DNA of 64,000 nucleotides, taken from contig NC_045149.1 of assembly GCF_008831285.2 (NCBI RefSeq), forward strand, positions 5,135,500 through 5,199,499. Reading direction: 5' to 3'. Below the pieces are notes generated by a model, which saw only the letters and a list, made by a program, of their open reading frames with translations, was not told the DNA's origin and did not search any database. How positions within the stretch are numbered: the stretch's first letter is position 1; the number at the start of each line of letters is the position of its first letter. The stretch comes from Nymphaea colorata. Its lineage: Eukaryota > Streptophyta > Magnoliopsida > Nymphaeales > Nymphaeaceae. A program made the position numbers and the translations under genes. Of this stretch, positions 24,901 to 34,809 are shown one piece after another.

Positions 24901-27900
24901 CAATGAATGATGATTTGAAGTTCACGTTCTCTACAATTACAAGTTTATTTATTGATGTTTAGAACTTTCAATTAAATTGATGGATCATAGATGTGAAACT
25001 GATAATTGTTACTTTGCTGCCTATGTCACATAAGAGTGGGGTGCGGGTGCAGGTGTGGGTGCCAAAGCAGCACATCTCAAAAAATTTATGCGGCGGTGCA
25101 GCGAGGGTATTTTATTATTATTATTATTATTAATTTATTATATATATAACAGCATAAGCATGTATATATTATTATTACAATTTAGTTATTAGTGTATATA
25201 ACATACTTGCATAATTGTATTGCATAGGAAAATATCAGAACCACATATATAAAATATTATATATAGTAATTTAGTAATATGACATACTAACAATCTAACA
25301 TAAAACATGAAAAGATGATAGAATCATAGAAGCAGAAATTGAAAATTTGAAATTAAAACTTCAAAAAAACAACACTAACCACAGTTGGTCGGCTGCATAA
25401 TGCATATATAAAAAAGCTTATATTATATATTATAAGTTTATAACATGACAATATATCACTGTATCAGTTGCAAAGTGTGTATGCACAGCTGCATATGTAC
25501 ACGACTGACAATATATATATTTGTTAGTTGAACTTTGAAACTTTTATAGTAGATTCAAGAACAACTGAACAAGCATCTAAAATAAAATGCTAAAATGTAT
25601 ACTGCAATAATAGCAATTGCAGTCCAGTACTCAGCAGTGTATACCGCGGTCAACCAAACTACAAAAGTACAAAACATGAAAAGTTGAGAACCGTATACTG
25701 TTTAGGCATATAGGTTGTAGACCACGATGGCATGATATGAAAGTATCAAACAGCAATAAAAATTGACTTAAAACTAAGAGATGCGATGAAAGACAAACAC
25801 ACAAGGCACGGCAAGAAAATGAACAGATGAAGCGATTCCGCACGCTGGAACCGGGCAATGTGGTTGGGCTATGGTGGGTTCAAAGCCTTCAGCTTCAATC
25901 TGTTTGTTTTACGACATATTTGGGTGGAGAATGGAGACAGAGCGGCTCTCGTCGCTGTAGGAGATGGCGATGGTGGAGTCTCAACGCAGCAATGCCTCTC
26001 GTGACCTTGTCGTTGGAGAGTGGCTAAATCAATGCCTCTCGTCACCGAAAAAAGGTTGAAGATAGCCGCCTCTTGTGGAAGATCACCGGAAGGAGAAGCA
26101 CACTGCATAGCAGGGCACAGACAAAGGTAGCAACGGTTAGGGCTTCGACTGAAAAGAATTGAAGCCCAAACCCCCTTTTCGTTTATCTGGGACACATTTA
26201 GACCGGACGCGGGTTGACACCGCCTGACTCCAGTTTGACGTGGGTCGGGTAAGCGTCGGAATTGGACGAATATAGTCTGGTGCGGCTGACTGTATCTGAC
26301 TCGTGTTGACTGGGCTCGAGTGCAAGTCGAAGGCGCACCCGTGTCCATGGGCAAAGGTAGCAACTATTAGGGCTTCGACTGAAAAGAATTGAAGCCCAAA
26401 ACCCCTGTTCGTTTATCTTTTAACAAATTTAAAAAAAAAAAACCAAAAAATGGGACACATTTAGACCAGACGCGGGTTGACCGCGCCCGACTCCAATTTG
26501 ACGCTAGTCAGGTGCGTGCCGGAATTAGACGAATATAGTCTGGTGCAGCTGACCGCATCTGACTCGCGTTGACTAGGCTCGGGTGCGAGTCGGAGCCGCA
26601 CCCGTGTCCGCACCCGCACCCGAGTCACGTTAACTCGGGTGCGGCATTAAATAGAAGAGTCTGTGTGACTTAGTTTGCTACATTGTTCATATAAGACATG
26701 CCTATTCTTGATTTTTTAAATAGGAAGGATTTTTTATTGTCCTAATTTCTCTAACCTTTTTATATTTTTTAAATTAAAAGAAATAAGAACTGCAATTTCT
26801 TACATTCCTTAATCAACTATTTTGTCTGATGTTATGCACTTTACAACTATTACATGTTACCGAGAGAGAGAGAGGGAGTCCAGACTAATATAAAGATGGC
26901 ATGTTTTTACCTTATAATAGATTTCTATTTTTCAGAAAGAAAAAAAAGACAACAAATTTGCATAAGTGATGTGCTTTCTAGATTACAACAGAAAGTTAAC
27001 TTTCTAAGGCTTGTCATATCCGACAAAATGAACAGAAAGTACTAGCAAATAGTCGGTCAACTAGTCCCCAGAATGGGCCCTAATGACAAGTTGGTAGGGA
27101 CTGGTCTGCTAACTAGATACTAGTTTGTCCAGTCAACTAGTCAGGCTGACTAAACCCTATTTTGACAAGTAAAACTGCTTGCAAAATTTCACCTCTAAAA
27201 ATCCAACAAGAAGCTACAACCAAAAGTGGTTCCCCCGTGAATGCCATTTCATACCTAGATTGGTGTTGGCAACCATATGCTTGCATGTCAACTGTCAATG
27301 GCTCGAAGAAGAAAAACATGGTATTACTAGAGATTGTAATGAAATTTAAATTGTTGATGAAGATCCTTCTGAGATATAAATTTAGAATAGGAAAAGAAGA
27401 ACTGAAAAAAGCTAAATAAATGAACAAGTGGAGATTAAAGACAAGGCTTCATACTTTTTCTAGAACAAGTATTAGTGAATCAGCAAAAGTCTTCATGGAA
27501 CTATAAAAATTCACAAATGGAGAGGAATAGAAAATTTGGAAGCATAGATTAATCAAATTTCGCAACAAAGGGAGGCTTAAACACCCAAAATTACAGTTAG
27601 AGATTGTATGATGTTAATGTTTTAATTTTGGAAAAGGCATTATAGAGCATAGCTCAAGGTCTCCCCTTCTCCAACTTTTGGGCAAAATAAGTAAATCAAT
27701 ATGCAGTCCCATTCTCAGACTCTGAAGGGTTGAGGAAAGAGAGAGAGAGAGAGGGAGCTAGAATAAACATGCATAAAAAACAAGTATTACCTCGGCATGA
27801 GGCTGGCCGGCCTTTGGATGGAACCCCTCGCCCACAACCTCCCCATCCTTTACAATAACACAGCCAACCATTGGATTTGGACTAGTGAACCCAAGTGCCT

Positions 27901-28186
27901 TTCTGGCCAGCTCCACACACCTGTTCATATAAAAAGAATCATCTCTCTCTATAGAACTATCACACCTTATCACAAAGCCGTGGCTCCCACTGCCTCTGTG
28001 AGAACCATGCACACCCTTAACTTTGTGGAAACCAGACACCAACTTGCTAAACTCATCCAGAGGCTTGCTGGGAGGGGTGGTTATGCTGTCTACAACAGAG
28101 CTGTTTCTGCAGAGGCCGAGTACTGAAACAGGTGATCTTTTGCCTTGGATGTGGACTGGTGAAGAAGGAAAGGTCAAAGTACTCAT
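16945..28186 (-). CDS. PYRD: Pyrimidine deaminase of riboflavin biosynthesis, plastid (three exons, complete)
   Basis: Deaminates the pyrimidine intermediate made by GTP cyclohydrolase II in riboflavin synthesis; the plant enzyme is plastidic. Joining 28186-27791, 18910-18612 and 17548-16945 gives 432 aa without stops. Residues 1 to about 75 are Ser-rich and look like a transit peptide. The zinc deaminase domain follows ([21 protein letters not shown]130-A-E132; P154-C155, C164 within [11 protein letters not shown]). H130, C155 and C164 are the expected zinc ligands and E132 the proton shuttle. Residues from about 228 are a RibD reductase-like domain lacking the usual SLDG and NADPH-binding signatures (SFNG replaces SLDG). 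In plants this domain is known to be inactive in PYRD, the reductase being a separate protein. The ATG at 28186 is the only good start; upstream sequence in frame has no ATG before a splice-acceptor-like TTGCTTCAG. Confidence 0.93.
17549..18611 (-). other. PYRD: PYRD intron 2 (1063 bp)
   Basis: GT at 18611-18610 and AG at 17550-17549, phase 2. A stretch near 17760-17850 weakly resembles part of exon 3 (see findings); otherwise nothing was recognised. Confidence 0.88.
18612..18910 (-). CDS. PYRD: PYRD exon 2 (second half of the deaminase site)
   Basis: 299 bp. The acceptor is TTTTCCAG|GTC and the donor is TTTGAG|GTATAT. It encodes residues 133-231 and two bases of codon 232, including the [11 protein letters not shown] zinc motif, [10 protein letters not shown], and the linker into the reductase-like domain (TGKPFVTLR). 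Confidence 0.93.
19911..20661. mobile_element. Non-autonomous hAT-like element, family II, copy A (751 bp)
   Basis: It starts CTATGTCACA and ends TGTGACATAA, an imperfect terminal inverted repeat, inside a perfect 8-bp duplication ATTGATAC (19903-19910 and 20662-20669). Near the left end are GGTGTGGGTG-type subterminal repeats. The right end has GAAGAGTCTGTGTGACATA, shared with copy B. The middle is a CA microsatellite and a long purine-rich tract. No transposase frame was seen. It lies in PYRD intron 1. Confidence 0.9.
20424..20516. repeat. Purine-rich tandem repeat inside hAT copy A
   Basis: A unit of about 45 bp containing ACTGAAGGGAAAGAAGAAAG occurs twice, within a mainly purine stretch from about 20365 to 20600. 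On the minus strand this gives a Ser/Leu/Phe-rich low-complexity frame that is not a gene. Confidence 0.7.
20954..20986 (+). repeat. 33-bp direct repeat, first copy
   Basis: Identical to 21299-21331. The pair brackets the left arm of the large inverted repeat exactly. Confidence 0.9.
20985..21298 (+). repeat. Left arm of large inverted repeat
   Basis: About 310 bp matching the reverse complement of 21399-21702 almost perfectly. The differences seen are a one-base A-run change, a two-base indel (CTCTCTTGACC against CTCTCGACC) and TA-repeat length. Both arms include a long TA microsatellite. No coding capacity. Confidence 0.93.
21299..21331 (+). repeat. 33-bp direct repeat, second copy
   Basis: Identical to 20954-20986. 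It begins immediately after the left arm ends and forms part of the 100-bp spacer. Confidence 0.9.
21399..21702 (-). repeat. Right arm of large inverted repeat
   Basis: Reverse complement of the left arm. The arms are separated by 100 bp (21299-21398), so a transcript of either strand could fold into a long hairpin. It lies inside PYRD intron 1. Confidence 0.93.
21707..21732. repeat. 26-bp near-perfect palindrome
   Basis: Centred on AATT (core CATCCAATTGGATG, extended by GTGGG and CCCAC) with one mismatched pair. It lies just outside the right arm of the inverted repeat. Confidence 0.8.
21918..21969. repeat. TA microsatellite (interrupted by CA)
   Basis: About 50 bp of TA dinucleotides with two ACATA interruptions, in PYRD intron 1. 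Confidence 0.9.
22001..22336 (+). repeat. Diverged direct repeat, units about 85 bp, spaced 250 bp
   Basis: The block starting GTATATGCTTGAG at about 22003 recurs at about 22253. Both continue through ATCATAAAA..., TAGCTGAAA... and GTCATTTT...GTTG to GGTGAAA. The unit upstream of each (GTTAAAG...CCAGGTT) also matches, so an older duplication of about 250 bp is likely. Confidence 0.65.
22091..22131. repeat. Perfect 12-bp stem-loop
   Basis: GCTGGACTAGTA (22091-22102) pairs perfectly with TACTAGTCCAGC (22120-22131) across a 17-base loop. It is located between the two direct-repeat units in PYRD intron 1. Confidence 0.8.
22575..22740 (-). pseudogene. PYRD: Decayed copy of part of PYRD exon 3
   Basis: On the minus strand it reads [20 protein letters not shown] followed by KAL and, after a repeated piece, [14 protein letters not shown]. 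The genuine exon 3 (17270-17400) reads [20 protein letters not shown] then [12 protein letters not shown]. At DNA level CTGAAAATGGAGAGGT and AGAGATTTTGCTAT are shared exactly. The copy lies in intron 1, upstream of exon 3 and on the same strand, with an internal duplication around AAGTGCTTTGATAGTT. No splice sites of its own are evident, so it is treated as a non-functional fragment. Confidence 0.8.
23450..24520. other. Low-complexity T/A-rich tract in PYRD intron 1
   Basis: Long poly-T and poly-A runs, several ACACGTTTT and TTTTCACGTT pieces, and three diverged copies of a block with GAAAAACATCG and ATTTGTGA (near 22976, 24050 and 24440). This looks like old repeat debris. A CT microsatellite lies at about 24487-24516. 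Confidence 0.5.
25021..26673. mobile_element. Non-autonomous hAT-like element, family II, copy B (1653 bp)
   Basis: It starts CTATGTCACA and ends TGTGACTTAG (CTAAGTCACA on the minus strand), flanked by TTTGCTGC (25013-25020) and TTTGCTAC (26674-26681), matching at 7 of 8 bases. GGTGCGGGTG-type motifs sit beside both ends in inverted orientation, and the right end carries GAAGAGTCTGTGTGAC as in copy A. A 230-bp unit near the right end is duplicated in tandem (26122 and 26352). No intact transposase frame was recognised. Confidence 0.88.
26122..26612. repeat. Tandem duplication, period 230 bp, within hAT copy B
   Basis: Both units start CAAAGGTAGCAAC and include GGGCTTCGACTGAAAAG, GACACATTTAGACC and GACGAATATAGTCTGGTG. 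The second unit has a short A-rich insertion near 26430. The first unit ends in GCACCCGTGTCC like the element end, so the subterminal region has been doubled. Confidence 0.85.
27791..28186 (-). CDS. PYRD: PYRD exon 1 (transit peptide and first half of the deaminase site)
   Basis: 396 bp, 132 codons, starting [13 protein letters not shown] and ending exactly on the catalytic HAE triplet (residues 130-132). The donor is GAG|GTAATA at 27790-27789, phase 0. The next exon resumes with VFALRAAG, as in other RibD-type deaminases where HAEV.AL is contiguous. Confidence 0.93.
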
Positions 28187-30411
28187 ACTTCTCTTTTTTC
28201 TTTCTTTCTCCTGAAGCAAATATTCAAGAGGTGCCAGTCAAAAGCATTCACCAATGAAGGTTGGTGCAAACTTAAGGCCTGTGGTGAAGGTATTATAATT
28301 AGTGACCGACTTTGAAAAAGGCAATAGCTTTCTCACATTTCTAAAGATTTTCCAAGGCAAATTCACAGCAAAAAAGAAGCATGAAATTAACAAATACCGA
28401 AAGACATAAACCATACGAATATCTAGTAATTGAAACTATTAAGAGGAAGGCTGTTATTGCTCAGACAAACGCCAGTCTTCTGTCGTCACTCGTGTCCCAT
28501 AAATTCAGGAGCAGGTGAATCTTTTGTTATTGAAGTTATCAGGTAATTATTTCAGTTGAAGGAAATGGCATGTTTATAAAAATACACAAAGAGTCTGGCT
28601 GTATAACAAAAACAAGTTAAGTTAGAATTTCTTTCACTTAATCATCTCTGTTGTACATAATTTAGGCAGTTAAGTATAACATACTCAAACCTGATTATGC
28701 TTTAGTTATACCCATCAAAACATACATGAATTTTTATAAAATTTTCAAAAAACTATATACAATAAAAAATATATACCTAATAACAAAATGCTTAACTTTT
28801 TAAAAGATAAAAAAATCATTTTTATTGTCTTAAAAAATTACTTCGTTATCATCTCAAATTTGACTGCTTGGACAAGAGTACATTTATCAGAAAAATAGGC
28901 ACTTAAAGGGAAACCTATGAAACTTGATTGTCCTTTCGTATAATCAAAGCTAAGTTTATTTCCAAAGTATCAAAAAGATTTGCAACTGCAAAAAAGGTCT
29001 CTATTCAGTCTGATTGTACAATTTTTCGCTAAATTATATTTTCGAAATCAGTTTTTTTAATGTAGTTTTCAAAATGATAACCGTGCAATGTGTCTATTCA
29101 AAACTTACTTTGGTCAATTTATTTAAATTTATAAATTAAATTTATAAAATAAACTGTAATTAGCATAAGTTTTTGAATGCACTGAGGTGAGGCTAGGCAT
29201 TCAAACTTTTATGATGCAAGGTGCAGGAAGAACACGTTGAGGTGAAAGCTACATGACAGTATAATTACAATACATAATATTTATGAGACAAGTTGAAACA
29301 AATAAAAAAGAAGTGCAAAAAGACAAATAAACAACATTTATTTATCATTTGGTGCAGCATGGCCTAATAATAAACAATAGACTCAATTATGTGTGCCATC
29401 TGAGAGACACATTACCCAATAATTGCAAGCAACATGATCTCAAGCATTAACAGTAAGAAATTTCCCCAGCAAATCAACAGTTTATGACTGAACCTCTGGT
29501 TTGTTAGCATAGAACATGGCCACACTCAGCAAATTCAATTTGCATTCCAGAGGAACAGTGTTTTATAGCAAAAGCTTGTAACCATGTGAATTTCTACTCA
29601 AAAGCTTAGTGCCATGAACAGAATTGGTTAAGTTCAGCAGTGCAATAAGTTGTTAATCTGTATGCTATTCAAGCAAGCAATAGTTAAACGAAAAAATAAA
29701 AAAGGAAAAGCAAACAACAGCCAACAATCTTATAAGAATTATGACTTCTTCACATGAGTTGAAAATCAACCTTCATATTTACCAGTTTATCAGTATGAAG
29801 AACCCCAGATTCAAGGTACCATGGTATAGACAATTCCAATCATAAAAAAATCATGTGCATTAGTCACAAAGTATTAAAGACAAAGAAAAGTCCACAACAT
29901 ACAGTTTCTTATATACCCAAGCATGAAAAGGAACATAAAAACACAAAAAAACAATGGGTTCCTAGCAAAAAAGTATAGGTAAAAGAAAAATGTAAAATTT
30001 AATTCCCTTTCATCTTTTATTTTCTTTTTTATTCATCAACATCAATATTTTTAGGCAATAATTAAATAGAATGCACACCATCAAGGTACTATATCATGCT
30101 TTTATATTTACATGTTTTCCTTTGAGAGTTTTCTTATGTTTCCTTTGGCAGTCATTTTTATTTATGATCTCATATTCGTAAGAAACATGACATTTGGAAT
30201 TGTGGTATTGATACCAAACTAAGTCATTCTAGATACCTAATAATTATTTTCTTGAAAAAACGATCAACTAAAAGTTCTCATTGGAAAAATGCCCTTTTGT
30301 CAGTTATTTGACCAATGGTGATCACACAATGAATTGGTCCATGTTCTATGCAAGCACAAATTGGACAATGCTGAAAATCCAACACAGCCACTTTACTTAA
30401 AGTGGCCCCAA

Positions 30412-30414
<3 letters not shown>

Positions 30415-30469
<55 letters not shown>
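30415..30469. repeat. TG/AG compound microsatellite
   Basis: About 15 TG units followed by about 13 AG units. Confidence 0.95.
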
Positions 30470-30829
30470 TTGTCACCGGAGGAAGGCAAGTCCATTGATC
30501 TTTGTGGTTTACACTCATAGATTGCCAAAATCTGGTAGAGCGCACAAAACAGTTGCATGACTGCGCACCTTATTCATCATCAAATTTGCCGAAATTGGCT
30601 GGAAGTCACAAATGAAAAGAGAGAGAGAGAGAGAGAAGGGTGTGTATCAATGCCAGTAAATGTGATGAGGTAAAAGAAGGCGCTTAACCTATCATGATAA
30701 GGCATAAGCCTCGAGGCATTAAAGTGGTGTTAAATTATACAATATCATAAAAATGGAAAAATTGAAAAAAAAAATAGCATTGCAAATTTACAAGTATATA
30801 AGTAAAAAACAACATAAAAACACATGTTC

Positions 30830-30937
30830 TTATACGCATGCACATACAAGCCACAATCAAGTTATATTCACAATGCAAGATAATTATACGCATGCACATA
30901 CAAGCCACAATCAAGTTATATTCACAATGCAAGATAA
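30830..30937 (+). repeat. 54-bp tandem duplication
   Basis: 30830-30883 and 30884-30937 are identical as far as I can read (TTATACGCATGCACATACAA at the start of each). This indicates a recent duplication. Confidence 0.92.
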
Positions 30938-31265
30938 AACAAGCTAAATCTACAATCACAAAACCATATTAAAAGCAACTCAAACAAATGTGGGGCATCC
31001 CCAAATCGACCTGTCCTAGTAATAAATATGTGTCAAATCCACCTATCCTAGCAATACCTTCTACGTGTAGTTCAATTGTGTCATCAAGTGGTACTCAGAA
31101 TGCATGATGAAAGAAGTTGTATCCACAATCACGAAATCATATTAAACCAACTCAGACAAATTTTGGGTCAGCCCCAAATCAGCGTGTCCTAGCAATACCA
31201 TTTATGCACAAAAAACTCTTGCCAAATCGACCTAACTTATAATACCTTTGACGTGTAATTCAATA
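30938..31265 (-). repeat. Diverged direct repeat, unit about 150 bp
   Basis: Blocks CCCCAAATCGACCTGTCCTA (near 30999) and CCCCAAATCAGCGTGTCCTA (near 31171) sit in two similar stretches that each start with an ACAATCAC(A/G)AAA block and end with CTAGCAATACC and ACGTGTA-TTCAAT. Probably part of an old dispersed repeat; family not identified. Confidence 0.6.
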
Positions 31266-32281
31266 GCACTTAATACAAAGATGAACCAAATCCTCCATTA
31301 AGCTACGTTTGGTTCATTATGTGCAACACTTGGAATATTTCGACAGTTCGACAGTTCTATGCATACCCTTACATTGACAGAAGCAATAATATGCATGGTT
31401 CATTATGTGCTGTTAATAAGTTAACTTAAAAATATAATGTTTAACCTTATTCTATTTTTTTTACTTCAATTCGCTCAGAAACATACATGAATGCATCTAT
31501 AAGAGTACAGTTATTGACCAGTAACGTGAAATGACCTTCAGGCTGATCCTGAAGATAGACTTCATAATGCAGGATAAATAAATTCAACTTCGACCAACTG
31601 ACAGAAGAATTAGAGGCTATATGCCAAACGACTGGGCACCAAACAAGTTGCTCGGTGAAAAAAGCTGATTACCGACTGCATTAATTGGATACTATCCAGT
31701 ATCCATAGGGCAAGCTGATGGTCTGAAGTAATTAATTCAATAACTTACAAATTCATAAACCATTAAGACATCACTAAGGTACAGCCTTATAATTGCTGAA
31801 GACGAAACTTTATTTGATCTAAGGAGATCTAAATTCTATGACCCACCAAGAAAATGAAAAAGTTCAGAAGAAACTTGCAGCAATGGTGAAATATTCCATA
31901 CGAAACCTAAGAAGAGCCCCTATTCAAATATCACAATCTGAACCGTTGGATGGTTGACAATCGCAAATGAATTACCCTTCCAATTGGTTATCCGTATGCA
32001 AGTTTTAAGCAAGAGTGCCTCAAAATGAAAGACCATTCGTACTAGCCATGAACTTTCAACAGAGCCTACACCAAACAGGTTTAAATATATAAAGGCTCAA
32101 AAACATGAGCGCGGAAGTTCAATGACGCAAACAAAATAGCTATATAACTTGCAGGACACTAACTTCTGGACATCAAAGCAATACATTCAGATCAATGACC
32201 TAGCCCATAAAAAAACTAGCTCATCACACAGCAACACGAAACAAGGTCTCCAACTGAAAAAGGAAAATAGATAAATAACAC

Positions 32282-32500
32282 CAAAGGCTCGCGAAAGAGC
32301 GAGAGAGAGGAGTGGGAGAGAGAGACGTGGGGAGTAAACATCAGAGACGACCTAGCCCTGAAGAGTTTTCGGGAAAGATAGAATTTCGTGGGTTATCCAC
32401 GCATTCGGTATCGCATTGGTCCTGGAGGAAGCGTTTTTCTGAGCGCTCCGAGGCGTGTGGGGTGCGAGGAAATGGTGTTCAAAGCAACGTTATCAAAGTC
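32282..32500 (-). promoter_or_regulatory. Promoter-like, CT-rich stretch, possible distal 5' end of PYRD
   Basis: It is clearly richer in GC than its surroundings. On the minus strand it reads as a CT-rich leader (CTCTCTCTCCCACTCC and TCTCTCTCGCTCTTTCGCGA near 32285-32325), as is common in plant 5' untranslated regions, just before the possible donor at 32281. No clear TATA box was found. Alternatively it belongs to another repeat. Confidence 0.3.
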
Positions 32501-33737
32501 CGTGTCTGAATCGAATCGGAAAACCTAACGATTCGGTGAATCAGTGAATCGAATCGAGACCAGAATCTGGTGTAAATCGGACTAATTAAAGGATATAATT
32601 TTAATTTAAAATGAAAAGAATGACAAAAAAGTCAGAAAAAATAAAAAATAATGTAAAAGCATTTAGAAAGAAAATATGATAAAAGCTCAAAAAGACCGTG
32701 ATCGTATAAACCTACAGTAGAGGACCCCATGTGCACAGAGGTGCAAATTAGACCTCTCCCTACCAATACTCATTAAAAAAAATGAACTCCATCTCCGTTA
32801 TAGAGCTCTTGTTGTTGTGAGCAAACCTAGAAATCCTAACATCCCAAGATGCAAGTTCTCTCTTAGATATATCATCAAACGAGCGGTGTGGGTAACGAAT
32901 ACCAGCTTGATCTGTCGATATCCTCTTTCGGCGATGGAGGCTTTAGAAATCCTGCCCAATTTTAACAAAAAGAGAAAGAATACGACCTACAGAATGTGCT
33001 AGGAGCGTCCATGTTGAGATCCCTGTTCACGGTCCTCTCTCTAATGGCAAGTGGATTCGATTTCATTGAAGTCATCAATGGGAGCCTTCGCCAGTCTCAA
33101 ATGAAATATAGCACAGGCATCTTATGTATGAACCGATCACCAAGAGGGGCACTTGTGGATGCCAATAAACTGGACGCCGAGGCGATTCTAAGCTGCGGTT
33201 GCCAAGGTGGAAGACGACTAGTCAGACGACGAACTGTGAAGACTCAAAAATGCGATGCGGGAAGCCCCTAACGGTGTGAGTTCTTTGTAGGTTTTTAGGC
33301 AAAATCGGACGATTCAAGGCAGTTGCCTCCAGTTGAGCGATTCGGGTGAAATTCGCCCCATTTTTTAGGTCTCTCGGGATCGAATTGGCCGATTCTGCCC
33401 GATTCCCACCGATTTTAGTAATTTGTTTAAAGAAACACGAAAAAAAAAAGGCAAAAATCCTCCTTTTGGCTTTTAGACGGGACGTGAGGCGTTAAAGGGG
33501 TTACGAGGCGCACACCTCACGATGGAATTTTGCCTTGATCGAAGCGACGCAGGCTTCCTGCAACCGCGTGGGTGTGCACTTCTGAAATCCGATCGAATTG
33601 TTATAAATAAGTTGGATATGATTAAGAAAAAAAACATGCAATTACTAAATATAAATGTTTAAAAGATAATGTCTGATTAAATTCAGATAGAAATTCAGTT
33701 TTAAATAAATACTCGATCAGATAATAAACATTTTAAC
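32501..33737. other. No gene seen; ATCG/GATTCG-rich repeat debris
   Basis: Clusters of GAATCGAATCGG and CGATTCGG near 32505-32570 and 33305-33415 in opposite orientation suggest the subterminal parts of an old DNA transposon, but neither ends nor a target duplication could be fixed. The short open frame at 32996-33271 has no recognisable features. Confidence 0.4.
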
Positions 33738-33845
33738 GATTCCATATATCCAGAGAACTGATGCTAGGGGGTTGCCCCCGGAATTTATTGACAAAAAATG
33801 GGAGAGTATCTACAACAAAAATGGGATCTAAGAGATCCTAACCAT

Positions 33846-34745
33846 TTACAAAATATCCTTGTATGGCCTCCAGTCTAGAGACGGCTGATGCCATACCTTG
33901 CAAATAGTGGCACTATCACCTCTTTTAAGAATATGAAACACCTCGGGAGCAGGGACATCTCTAATGAAAACCAGATTGTTACACAGTCGACTTGCAACGC
34001 CACACAAAATCTGCTGTAATGACTCATCTATGAAGCACTTGCAGCAGCAACTGATGAAAAACCCATTATTGCAAATGACTTTGATGTTGCCCACATTCCT
34101 ATCATTTTCCTGGACAACTAGAAGACTTTGCTGAAGAACCCAAACTTCATCAGTGGCTCTGGCTGCATCACTCCAACAGGCGATACCAAAGATATAGCGT
34201 CCACTACTCTCCCTAACTAGAGCAGCCACATCCCTGCTATCTTTGTTTGGGCAAACTGTAATGTGAATATTATGGGAAGTTCCCACCTCTAACCTCCCCA
34301 AGGGAGCCCAACATGTAACCACGTTTGGATAGCTTGTCTATCACCTTGCTTCCAATCTCTAGAGATCATAAAGTCGCTGCAGTAGCTCCATAGCGCCTTA
34401 CGACTATAGTTCATAGCAGCTTTTCCCCATGCTTGCAGTTATTGCACCATTTCCAAATGTGCCAAATGATTATGTGCAGTAGATTCTTCCAGCACTTGAA
34501 GAAGACTTTATTTTTAAATTTGCGAGAGACGCACCATACGAGAGTGTCTTTAATCGTTAGTGGATGGAAATTACTTTGCTTGAACTTCTAACTAACTCCC
34601 ACAGGCTTTTAGCTTCTTTGCAATGGAGGAAGACATGGTTGATATCTTTTTGAGCCCAATTATAACATCTGGAGGCAAGGTAGAGTCCATACTTCTGAGC
34701 TCTAGCATCAACATGAAGGCGACCTTCAACTGCCAGGTTGGTCAT
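33846..34745 (-). pseudogene. LINE ORF2 C-terminus: zf-RVT and RNase H-like remnants
   Basis: In one frame (34745-34557) there is CYNWAQKDINHVFLHCKEAK, the zf-RVT block found after the reverse transcriptase in plant L1 elements. In another (34322-33846) there is an RNase H-like fold: RDVAALVRESSGRYIFGIA, ATDEVWVLQQSLL and IKVICNNGFF. The first and third acidic positions expected for RNase H (in VN.DGS and ..DS.. blocks) are replaced here (CPNKDS, CNNG), so this domain is probably inactive as well as out of frame. Confidence 0.7.
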
Positions 34746-34809
34746 CCATGCAGCACGGGAAGGGGCTCTAACATTCCAAATGGCATTCCTCCACTGCTAA
34801 GTGGGACTA

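Larger units (their letters stand above)
18911..27790 (-). other. PYRD: PYRD intron 1 (8880 bp, TE-filled)
   Basis: GT at 27790-27789 and AG at 18912-18911 give a phase-0 intron. It holds two hAT-like elements of family II (19911-20661 and 25021-26673), a large inverted repeat (20985-21702), a decayed copy of part of exon 3 (22575-22740) and several TA and GA microsatellites. The rest is AT-rich with no gene. Confidence 0.9.
28187..32281 (-). other. Upstream region of PYRD, possibly a 5' UTR intron
   Basis: No gene seen. On the minus strand a good acceptor (TTGCTTCAG|GAG) lies 24 bases before the PYRD ATG, and a possible donor (CCTTTG|GTGTTATT) lies at 32281. The stretch between would be a 4.07 kb leader intron from 32281 to 28211. 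This rests on splice consensus and composition only. Confidence 0.35.

Noticed and set aside
28187-28219. Longer PYRD N-terminus starting 11 codons upstream
   Set aside because: That start is TTG, not ATG, and the sequence there reads as a splice acceptor; the ATG at 28186 is the plausible start.
32312-32509. 65-codon plus-strand frame in the CT-rich stretch upstream of PYRD
   Set aside because: Arg/Ser-rich translation of a GA-rich leader-like region; better explained as an untranslated region on the minus strand.
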